DNA of 64,000 nucleotides, taken from contig CM076847.1 in the NCBI GenBank assembly GCA_039519185.1, forward strand, positions 86,462,360 to 86,526,359, written 5' to 3'. Positions 1 to 8,980 of this stretch are shown here, piece by piece. Both the position numbers and the translations under genes were made by a program. Position 1 is the first letter of the stretch; every line of letters begins with the position of its first letter. Origin of the DNA: Astragalus membranaceus. Lineage: Eukaryota; Streptophyta; Magnoliopsida; Fabales; Fabaceae. The notes below the pieces were generated by a model. It saw only the letters and a list, made by a program, of their open reading frames with translations, ran no database searches and had not been told where the DNA came from.

Positions 1-107
1 AAAAGGATTTATGTGTCAAAAATTTGAAAGATAAAGGACTTATTTGGGACAAAAAAAACATAAAGGACTAATTCGTTACTTTAAATAAAGATAAGGGACC
101 CCGGGAG
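1..107. other. AT-rich non-coding sequence abutting element A
   Basis: No gene is seen. The similarity of element A to Tat-type RNase H appears to stop near position 108, and the reading frame runs into unrelated AT-rich sequence containing repeated 'aaggact' phrases (near 34, 61 and 98 in variant form). This resembles the termini of foldback or MITE-like elements such as the one at 58317-58843, but the window edge prevents classification. The exact junction is uncertain by about 10 bases. Confidence 0.35.
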
Positions 108-1760
108 CACTTTAGCCGTTAAGTTATATTCTAACAAAGCTAAAGCCCATTTACCAATTCGACTATGTAACATCGGTTTTGATAACATATGCTTAATAAC
201 ATCAAAATGCGAATAAACATAAACATCAGCTGGCTTTATATATTGCTTTAACTTTGTACATGAGAAATACAAGCAAAGGCACAACTTTTCTATTGGGCTA
301 TACCTTGTTTCAGCATCAATTAAAACTCTACTGAGGTAATAAATGGCTCTTTCAATACCATTATCATCCTCTTGTGCTAACATGCTACCTATTGTGTTAT
401 CAGAAGCTGCTATATACAATTTCAGCACTTTATTTCTAATAACAGGCAATAAAATTGGTGGTTTCATTAAATAAGACTTAATTTCATCAAAAGCTGCTTG
501 ATGGACTTGTTCCCACTTGAACTCGTCTTCTTTCTTCAGTCTCAACAATGGCGAAAATGCTTGCGTTTTGCCACTTAGATTTGATATAAATCTTCGAAGG
601 AAATTAATCTTTCCCAATAGTGACTGAAGTTCTTTCTTGGTCGAAGGAGCTTTCGTTTCCATAATAGCTTTAGTCTTATTCTGATTAATTTCTATGCCTT
701 TCTTGTGTACTACAAAACCCAAGAATTCACCTGCACGCACACAAAAAGCACATTTTGTTGGATTCATTTTTAATCCATATTTCCTCATTCTTTCAAAAGA
801 ACGTCGAAGATGGTCTAAATGACCACTTGCTGAGGAAGATTTAACCACCACGTCATCTATGTATACTTGCATAAAATCATCAATAAAATCGTGAAACATA
901 GAATTCATTGCCCTTTGATATGTCGCACCAGCATTTTTTAAACCAAAAGGCATTACTACCCATTCGTAAACGCCCAATGCCCCTGGACAACGAAATGCTG
1001 TTTTCGACACGTCTTCTTCAGCAATAAAATATTGATTATACCCAAAATAACCATCAAGCATACTGAGATAATCAAATCCTGCTGCTGAATCTATTAGCAT
1101 CTCAGCTATGGGCATAGCATATTCATCTTTAGGTGTTGCGTTATTTAAATCCCTAAAGTCTACGCAAACTCTAAGTTTTCCATTTTTCTTCATTACTGGC
1201 ACAATATTAGCTAACCAATCGACATACCTGGACGTTCTGATGAATTTGCTTTTGAACAACCTTTCGATTTCTTCTTTGATTTTAGCCAATATTTGAGGAG
1301 CGAATCTTCTTGGTGTTTGCTTTACTGGTTTCTTTCCTGGTCGAATAGGCAATCGCAATTCTACAACTTCTCGACTCAAACCAGGCATTTCATTGTAATC
1401 CCAAGCAAAACAATCTTTGAACTCCTGCAGTAATGTGATAACTTGGGTTTTTAAGGCAGCATCAAGGTGTGCACTAACATAGGTTGGCTTTTTGACTGAG
1501 CCATTTCCCAAATCAATTTCTTCTATTGGATCTTGAGCTTGCATACGTCTTGTTGAATCTCTAGGATCCTTTTCGAATCCCAATGGCTCATCGTCATAAA
1601 TGCAATCAAGTTTTTCATCTATGACTTCGCCATTTTCTTCATATGAGTCTATGGCTTCGACAGCCATTGTTTGTTGAATTATTTCAGCTTCCAAAGCCGC
1701 TTTTACTTTGTTTTCGGCCATGTAGGCCGTAATTCTGTCCCATGCACTGGGTACTGACAT
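108..1760 (-). pseudogene. Element A pol fragment: Ty3/Tat-like reverse transcriptase and RNase H, truncated
   Basis: The second ORF of a minus-strand Ty3 retrotransposon. It starts at 1760, only 10 bases after the stop of the gag-protease ORF. After a linker of about 160 residues the reverse transcriptase fingers and palm follow, with a VCVDFRDLN block near residue 200, the FGYNQ block near 240 and the catalytic YIDD near residue 302. The RNase H region begins near residue 450 with LYIAASDNTIGS, the usual 'LY(I/L)A(A/V)S' form of the Tat lineage. The frame is open, but homology stops after the ALLEYNLT block at about position 108. There the ORF runs about a dozen codons into unrelated DNA, so the integrase is missing. 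As it stands the copy cannot be autonomous. The Tat assignment is inferred from these blocks and from the gag ORF upstream. Confidence 0.85.
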
Positions 1761-1770
1761 CTAAATATTT

Positions 1771-4700
1771 TTAGTATTTAGTGTCCCATCCTGTTGAAGG
1801 TAAGGCACCTTCAGGATAGACACCTACATCTCCCATTATCTCTCTTTCCCAAACAAAACCATGAGTTGGGTGGAGATGAACTGAAGCAAGCACATTATCA
1901 GAAGGAACATATGCTTGATTGGAAGAAGTACATGGCGCAATAACTGCCATTTGTTTCTCAAAATTTTCCTTTGTGATGTGATTCACATCAGCACGGAAAT
2001 AGCTCTGGTCAGCTTCGACATATTCCACCAGACCATCTTCTTTCCATAACACCAATCGTTGATGTAATGTTGAAGGCACAGCACCAACTCCGTGTATCCA
2101 TTCTCGACCCAGGAGTAGGTTATAGCTTGCCTTGGAAGCTATGACAAAGAACATCGTAGTTCTCTTTACAGTTCCAACAACTACATCAACTTCTATGGCC
2201 CCCAAAGCTTGGCCATATTTACCCTCATAGTTGGTTAAAACTACGTTATGAGGTTTGAGGTCAGTGTCGAACTTACCTATTGTCTTCAACAAGACATGAG
2301 GCATTAAGTTCACAGCAGCACCTCCATCCACCAGTATTTTGTTGATGCCGACACCATTTACCTTGGCTTGTACATACAGTGGTTTCAAATGATGTTGCAT
2401 GCCTATATCTGGTTTTTCAAAAGTAGCCATTTGATCTTCGACACATCCGTCATTCATCACGTAATAACAAACAGGCTTATGGTTGGACATGTCTTCAGTA
2501 AAATCTTCTTCAGTGTCATTTGGAACTGTGATAACATCATATTCACATGGTAGTATAGACACTACGTTGCAAATGACGTCAAAGTCAGGTTCAGAATCCT
2601 CGAAGTCAGAAGTCACATCTTCGTCCATGTCGAACTTAGCCTCTTCTATTTTTAAAGACGGCAGTGGAGGGAAAATTCTTTCTATTGCAGGCCTCATTTG
2701 CTTTTCTATAACAATAGCTTTGCCTTTAGCTTTACTTCCAGCACCCACCTGATTTGCAACATTGATACTTACCTTTGTTGACCCATCGGTCTTAGTAACC
2801 GCATTCTTAACCATCTTCGAACCACTTGGGATTTGATTACTGATAAGTGCTGCTTTCTTCTTCTGCCTCTGGAAACGACGCCATTGAGTCTTCGTCATTG
2901 GGTTTTTTCCTTTGTAGTTGTTCTTATAATTATACTTAGGATCATTACCCTTATCTATCCTAGCAACCTCAACACGTGTACTAGCATGTTTGTAATGCTT
3001 ACAACCAGCATGTATCCACTTCTCATTTGAAGGACCTGCCATTGGAACGAAGGACTTAGCGGAAGCTGATAATTCGAACTCCTTTTTACCTAGACTCTTT
3101 TTTGTAATCGGCTGCCAGCTTGTCGAAGGCTTAGTTGAAACTTTAGCTTCGTACGGGAGGTCTCCTTTTTTGAAGTCAAATTTTGGCCTCTTATCTAGCC
3201 ATTTCCTCTTCAGCTGTTGTCGAACACTACAACCTTCGACACTTTTGGCTGCCTCTTTGTCGAAGACAGCACTACACCTTGGACAAAGCATCACTTCAGA
3301 ATTTGTAATCTTGCATCTGTTGAGGAATTCTATTAATTCCTCTTCAGCCTTAGGGTACACAACTTGTATTTTTTCATCATACTCCTTTTGAGTTATTATC
3401 CTTGTCTTGTCATCAGCATGCACAACACTCTTCAGTTTTTCTTTGGCAGACTTAACCTTATTCTGGGAATCAACCATCTTAACTTCCACCATATTTATAT
3501 CTGCTTCGACAGGTTCTGTATACATGGCTTCAACCTTCGGTAAAGGATCAGTGTCAATCTGCATTGGCGCTTTCTTTTTCTTGTCACCGAATTTGAGCCT
3601 TCCTTCTTCAATTGCTTTCTGCACAATGTCCCTGAAAAGTACACAACGGTCAGTGGTATGTCCCAAAAAATTATGAAACTTACAATAACCCTTTTTCTTT
3701 CTCTGTTCGAGAGGTGGTACTTTCAGGCCATTAGGCACTAATATTTGGCCATCAGTTACTAACAGATCAAAAATTTCATCACATTTAGTAACATCAAAAG
3801 TGTAAGTTTTAGGCACAAATTTATCATTTCTAGGCTCTACTGGGTTATTCCCATTTGCAGGCCTTAATAATTTACACGCATAAGGAGGACCAGGCTTAAG
3901 TTCAGCCACATCTATCTCCTCTTCATCGACCTCACTGAATGCAAAGTCGAATTCTTCATCGACATAGGCTATTTTTTCTTTTTTACGAAAACCAATTGAA
4001 TTTTCTTTTTTATGGAACTTATCCACCCTAGTCTTTTCTTCTTTGAGCCTTTCAACTTGTCGAACTCTATCGGCTAATTGGGCCATATCTCGTAGATGAG
4101 ATGTATCCAATTTCTTTCTAATTGAATAATCAAGACCACCAGCCGCCATTTCGACAAGTTCATGTTCAGGCACTTGCGTGAAACACCGAGCCTTCAATAG
4201 TCTAAATCTATTTAAATAATCATCAATAGCCTCAGGCACTTTGCGTCGAACGCTGGCCAATTCTTTAAGACTAATCTTCGACTGGCCCATATAAAACTGT
4301 TCGTGGAATGCCTTTTCCAATTGCCCCCATGTGAATATAGAGCCAGGAGGTAAAGTAGTAAACCAAGTAAAAGCATTCTTGGTCAAAGAATTTAGAAAGT
4401 ATTTCATTTTCAAGTTCTCATTTTGTGCTATATCTCCTGCTTCAGTCATATAACGGGCAATATGTTCGACTGTAGACTCATTTGTGTCACCACCAAATTT
4501 AGTGAACTTAGGTGTTTTCCAACCTCTTGGCAACTCTGTTTGTAATACATATTCACACAATGGTGATATGAAATTAGGCCTATGCAAACCTATGTTAAGG
4601 CCATTTTGCGCCATTATAGTTTCTACTAAAGTGGCTATATTATCGTGAGCGCCAACATTATTTCGTTGCACTTGTCGAAAAACCTCATCAGCGTTCTGGT

Positions 4701-5448
4701 TTCGGTTTACCAAAACTACTTCAGGGATATGATTTGCTAACCCTTGTTGTTCGCCTACAACTGCTTGGGCTTCGACCGCAACCGCTCTTTGAGGGTTACC
4801 AGGCATATTACCCACCACATTGGGAATTTGCCTATTATTAACCGTTGGAGTCCCAAAGAAATCTGCAATTCTACCCATTTGATTTGCCAACATCTGATAA
4901 CTTGTGTTGGTATTTTGAATTAATGGGTTGAAAACCGTGCCAATCTGTTGAGTTAGCATATTAACCATATCGTGGTTACTTTCATCCACTTGTTGTCTTA
5001 ATGCCAACAAAGATGCAGTGGTTAATGCAGTAGGGTCTCGACCCTGCACACTTTCATAAGAAACGTGTGTAGGAGAAAATGTTGAAACATGAGTCATTCC
5101 AGTAGGCATGCCGTACATACCCGAAGGAAATGGTGGCAAACTCAAATTTTGAAAACGTGTATCTAAACCGCTTCCTGTTGCCATATAAGGACTACAATGA
5201 GGCCCTAAATAAGGACCAGAATGAAACCCTATACTTGATGGCAAAGACACAGACTGTGTTGAACCAACATTGGTCATTGATACTGCAGGAACGGTTATTG
5301 ATGTTGAAGGGGTTATTGTTCCTACAACTACTCCTGCGGTTATATTTGCAGAATCAACGGTTGTTCCTTGTCCTTGTGAAATCGCAGGACCAGAACTAGA
5401 AGAACTGTTAGAATTAGTATGCACCATTCTACCACTTCTTAAGCGCAT
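1771..5448 (-). CDS. Element A Gag-protease polyprotein (Ty3/Tat-like)
   Basis: Long uninterrupted ORF encoding capsid, nucleocapsid and retropepsin-like protease. The frame is open from 5541, but the PBS lies at 5494-5512, so the start at 5448 (MRLRSGR) inside the internal region is preferred. It would give about 1,225 residues. In order: a low-complexity N-terminus rich in Ser/Thr/Val; the retrotransposon Gag core (WFTTLPPGSIFTWGQLEKAF and ELVEMAAGGLDYSIRKKL blocks); an atypical zinc-binding motif CKFHNFLGHTTDRC; a long acidic/basic linker; and an aspartic protease region with active-site-like LVDGGAAVNLM and the LLLGREW block near the C-terminus. The expected D(S/T)G triad reads DGG, a form I associate with Tat elements. 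The intact 3.7-kb frame suggests a fairly recent insertion. Confidence 0.85.
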   Translation of the reverse strand: MRLRSGRMVHTNSNSSSSSGPAISQGQGTTVDSANITAGVVVGTITPSTSITVPAVSMTNVGSTQSVSLPSSIGFHSGPYLGPHCSPYMATGSGLDTRFQNLSLPPFPSGMYGMPTGMTHVSTFSPTHVSYESVQGRDPTALTTASLLALRQQVDESNHDMVNMLTQQIGTVFNPLIQNTNTSYQMLANQMGRIADFFGTPTVNNRQIPNVVGNMPGNPQRAVAVEAQAVVGEQQGLANHIPEVVLVNRNQNADEVFRQVQRNNVGAHDNIATLVETIMAQNGLNIGLHRPNFISPLCEYVLQTELPRGWKTPKFTKFGGDTNESTVEHIARYMTEAGDIAQNENLKMKYFLNSLTKNAFTWFTTLPPGSIFTWGQLEKAFHEQFYMGQSKISLKELASVRRKVPEAIDDYLNRFRLLKARCFTQVPEHELVEMAAGGLDYSIRKKLDTSHLRDMAQLADRVRQVERLKEEKTRVDKFHKKENSIGFRKKEKIAYVDEEFDFAFSEVDEEEIDVAELKPGPPYACKLLRPANGNNPVEPRNDKFVPKTYTFDVTKCDEIFDLLVTDGQILVPNGLKVPPLEQRKKKGYCKFHNFLGHTTDRCVLFRDIVQKAIEEGRLKFGDKKKKAPMQIDTDPLPKVEAMYTEPVEADINMVEVKMVDSQNKVKSAKEKLKSVVHADDKTRIITQKEYDEKIQVVYPKAEEELIEFLNRCKITNSEVMLCPRCSAVFDKEAAKSVEGCSVRQQLKRKWLDKRPKFDFKKGDLPYEAKVSTKPSTSWQPITKKSLGKKEFELSASAKSFVPMAGPSNEKWIHAGCKHYKHASTRVEVARIDKGNDPKYNYKNNYKGKNPMTKTQWRRFQRQKKKAALISNQIPSGSKMVKNAVTKTDGSTKVSINVANQVGAGSKAKGKAIVIEKQMRPAIERIFPPLPSLKIEEAKFDMDEDVTSDFEDSEPDFDVICNVVSILPCEYDVITVPNDTEEDFTEDMSNHKPVCYYVMNDGCVEDQMATFEKPDIGMQHHLKPLYVQAKVNGVGINKILVDGGAAVNLMPHVLLKTIGKFDTDLKPHNVVLTNYEGKYGQALGAIEVDVVVGTVKRTTMFFVIASKASYNLLLGREWIHGVGAVPSTLHQRLVLWKEDGLVEYVEADQSYFRADVNHITKENFEKQMAVIAPCTSSNQAYVPSDNVLASVHLHPTHGFVWEREIMGDVGVYPEGALPSTGWDTKY

Positions 5449-5493
5449 ACGACTGTACACACTAACAAGTAAACACACAACATTAAAGGCAAA

Positions 5494-5512
5494 GGTCCCA
5501 CCGGGCGTGCCA
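5494..5512 (-). other. Element A primer-binding site
   Basis: On the minus strand, TGGCACGCCCGGTGGGACC follows the LTR by three bases and precedes the gag start. Its complement ends in CCA, as expected of a tRNA 3' terminus. The isotype was not determined. Element B has the near-identical TTGGCACACCCAGTGGGACC at the same place, linking the two families. Confidence 0.75.
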
Positions 5513-5515
5513 ATT

Positions 5516-6370
5516 TGTTTACTGGTGTTTTTAGCAAACAATCACTAGTTTTAAATAATGTGTTTGTGAGATCAAACTAGAAAATATCTCGTGACAATTG
5601 CCTTTGTATTTTCGTGTTTGGAGAAAACAAATAGTTTGAAGAACAGAATTATGAATAGAATGAAACAACAATTGCTAGAAAGATAAAGAGAAAAGTAAAT
5701 AATTGCATTGAAATGTAAACGATTGGTACACAAACACGTACAGTGAATCTGTTCGCTCGTTTTTTGCTATTGTCTGGAAGTTTGAGTTTTCAGAATTCTG
5801 TGTTTATGTTGTGACCCTTTTTTCTCTACGAGAAACTTCTATTTATAATAAAAGAAAAAACAATAACCGCTCAGCGGTTACAACTGCCATTTCGACTAGA
5901 TAAGATTTAGATAAATGCTCCATCTTTCGACCACAGCACTGCTATCCTTTTCTACCAGCTATCTTTGATTTAACCTGCTATCTGAATGTTATTCAACTTC
6001 CTGTCGAAACTGCTACCTTCAGCTTTACAATTTTCGCTAAGTTACGCGTTATGCTGATTCTCCCTGTACACAGCTTCTTGTTGTCGAAATATCAAGTCTT
6101 CTTCCTGACTGCAACTAGTCAAACCTTGTTGACATGTAAATGTTCGCACTTTCGACAGAAACACTGTCTTGTCTTCGACTAAACTTTTTGACGCCTTTCT
6201 TGTCGAAATCTTTGTCTTTAAACTCTTGATTTCATTAAGCCTTAGACATAGTCGAAATTACTCTTTACAACACCCTTCTCAATGCCAAATATTAGCATCT
6301 CTTCTTTATTAATGACAAGTCATCAATATTGACTGCATTTAATTGAGCCTGTCGAAAATGTAGGCTAACA
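5516..6370 (-). repeat. Element A 5' LTR (855 bp)
   Basis: Read on the minus strand it starts TGTTAGCCTACATTTTCGAC at 6370 and ends CCAGTAAACA at 5516, giving the canonical TG...CA. The PBS follows immediately. The first bases match both LTRs of element B (25615 and 29318). It contains nine GTCGAA/TTCGAC hexamers between 5890 and 6360. The outer edge at 6370 lies directly against a codon of the neighbouring Tekay RT, which marks an insertion junction. Confidence 0.85.
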
Positions 6371-8931
6371 CTATCAAGAACAAGTACCCTCTACCGAGAA
6401 TTGATGATTTGTTAGATCAATTGAGAGGAGCTTCTGTATTTTCAAAGATTGATTTGAGGTCCGGCTATCACCAAATCAGAGTTCGAGCTTTGGACGTCCC
6501 GAAGACCGCTTTCCGTACGAGGTATGGACACTACGAATTTGTAGTGATGCCCTTCGGTTTGACCAATGCTCCAGCCATATTCATAGATTATATGAATCGG
6601 ATTTTTAGTCCCTACCTGGATCAGTTTGTTGTGGTGTTCATTGATGATATCTTGGTGTACTCTAAGACAATTGAAGAGCATGTGCAACATCTCCAAATTG
6701 TTCTGAACGTACTCCGAGAGAAGAAGTTGTACGCTAAGCCATCCAAATGTGATTTTTGGATGCCCGAAGTTAAATTTCTGGGCCATGTGATATCTCAGGC
6801 TGGTGTTGCAGTGGATCCCAGTAAGATTGATGCTGTGGTAGACTAGGAACAACCGTCTACGGTTACTGAGGTGAGAAGTTTCTTGGGATTAGCTGGGTAT
6901 TATCGAAGATTCATTCAAGGATTTTCCCAGCTGGTCCTTCCGCTCACTCGGTTAACTCGCAAGGGTCAGCCGTTTGTGTGGGACTCAGATTGTGATGATT
7001 GTTTTGCGGAATTGAAGAATCATTTGACTTCTGCACCTGTCCTGATTCTTCCAAATCTATTGCGACGCATCAGGTAAGGGTTTAGGATGTGTTCTAATGC
7101 AGAATCAACAAGTAGTTGCTTATGCCTCTAGACAGTTGAAACCGCATGAAGAGAATTACCCAACTCATGATTTAGAATTGGCGGCGATTGTGTTTGCCCT
7201 AAAGATTTGGAGACACTACCTGTATGGTCTTGTTTCGAAATCTTTAGTGACCACAAGAGCCTTAAGTATTTGTTTGACCAAAAGGAGTTGAACAACAGAC
7301 AGAGAAGATGGGTAGAGTTCCTGAAAGATTATGATTTTGAATTGAAGTACCATCTTGGTAAGGCTAATGTTGTGGCCGATGCTTTGAGCAGAAAGTCCAT
7401 CCACACTGCAGAACTGATGATTCATGAGATGTCATTGTTGGAATCGTTTAGAGACCTTAATTTGAAAGTGAAGCCGAGGAGGAACAGGTTGGTGTTGAGC
7501 CATATTCAGATTTTGAGTTCCTTGAGAAATCTGATTCGCTCAGCCCAAGAGGTTGATTTAGAGCTGCAAGCGCAGAAGAGGTTTCCGAATTACACCGAAG
7601 ATGGTGATGGTGTGATTTGTTTTGATGGTAGAATCTGTGTGCCGAATGATGAAGACATTAAGAGGCAAGTTTTAGAAGAGGCTCATAAGAGTCAGTTCTC
7701 ATTACATCCTGGGTCTACCAAGATGTATGAAGATTTGAAGCAATTGTACTGGTGGCCGGGTATGAACGTAGAAGTTTCAGAGTTTGTGTCTCGATGCTTG
7801 ACTTGTCAAAGGGTCAAGATAGAGCACCAGAAGCCAGGCGGCCAGTTACAGCCGTTGAATGTGCCAGAATGGAAATGGGAAAGCATTTCTATGGATTTTG
7901 TCATGGGATTGCCACGGTCCCAAGCCGAAAATGATTCTATTTGGGTAGTGGTGGATCGCTTGACCATGTCCGCCCATTTTATTCCGGTGCGTTCGAATCA
8001 CAAGGTTGCTAGGTTAGCAGAGGAATATCTCAAGAATATTGTGAAGTTGCATGGAATTCCTACAAGTATCATCTGTGATCGAGATCCCAAGTTCACATCT
8101 CGATTTTGGAGAGCATTGAATATGGTGTTGCGGACAACGGTGTGTGCTAGCACCGCTTACCATCCACAGACAGACGGACAGACGGAGAGAACAATTCAGA
8201 CATTGGAGGATATGCTGAGGGCTTGTGTACTTGATAGTGGAGGCAGATGGGAGGATCATCTTCCATTGGTGGAATTTTCATACAATAACAGTTATCATTC
8301 TAGTATCGGAATGGCACCATACGAGGCATTATATGGAAGGAAGTGTAGAACACCATTGTGTTGGTGGGATGTAGGCGAGCAGAGATTGTTGGGACCGGAT
8401 TTGGTCCGTGAGACTATGAAGAAGATCCGTCAGATAAGGGAAAGGATGAAGGCCGCTCAGAGTTGACAAAAGAGTTATGCCGCTAAGAGAAGAAGACCGT
8501 TAGAATTCGAAGAAGGAGACCATGTCTTTTTGAGACATTCTCCAATCATCGGAACCGGTATCGCATTGCGAGCGAAGAAGCTCAGTCCTCGGTATGCCGG
8601 ACCCTTCCAGATTATCGAGCGAGTTGGGCCGGTAGCGTACCGCATTGCCTTGCCTCCAGAATTGTCTAGATTACATGATGTGTTTCATGTATCGCAGTTA
8701 AGGAAGTATATTCATGACCCGAATCAGCCGTTGAATCATGAAACGATCGACATCCAACCAGATTTATCTTATCAGCCTACTCCAGTCAGGATCATCGAAC
8801 GTGGCGAGAAAACACTCCGGACGAGATCAATCCCTATTGTCAAGGTGCTTTGGGACAGTGCATCACACGACGAAGCAACATGAGAAGTAGAGGAGAACAT
8901 GCAGGTGAAATATCCCCATCTTTTCGATTGA
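6371..8931 (+). pseudogene. Tekay/Del-type chromovirus pol (RT, RNase H, integrase, chromodomain), 5' truncated and decayed
   Basis: Remnant of a plus-strand Ty3 chromovirus pol. It begins inside RT at the KNKYPLPRIDDLLDQL block, because element A is inserted against it. RT continues through FSKIDLRSGYHQI, VVMPFGLTNAP and the catalytic FIDDILVYS. RNase H follows, then an integrase with the HHCC zinc finger (LHPGSTKMYEDLKQLYWWPG ... CLTCQRVK) and DDE catalytic blocks around MDFVMGLP, CDRDPKF and TDGQTERTIQ. The C-terminus shows a chromodomain-like tail (IPIVKVLWD ... PHLFD), typical of Tekay elements. Damage: in-frame stops at 6844-6846, 8464-8466 and 8881-8883, plus two opposing frame shifts near 7050-7080 and 7210-7235. 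The stops fit TGG or CGA codons changed by G-to-A or C-to-T transitions. A natural stop is at 8929-8931. Non-functional. Confidence 0.9.
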
Positions 8932-8980
8932 GGTACGTTTTGTCAATTTTGAGGACAAAATTTTTAAAAGTTGGGGTGAT

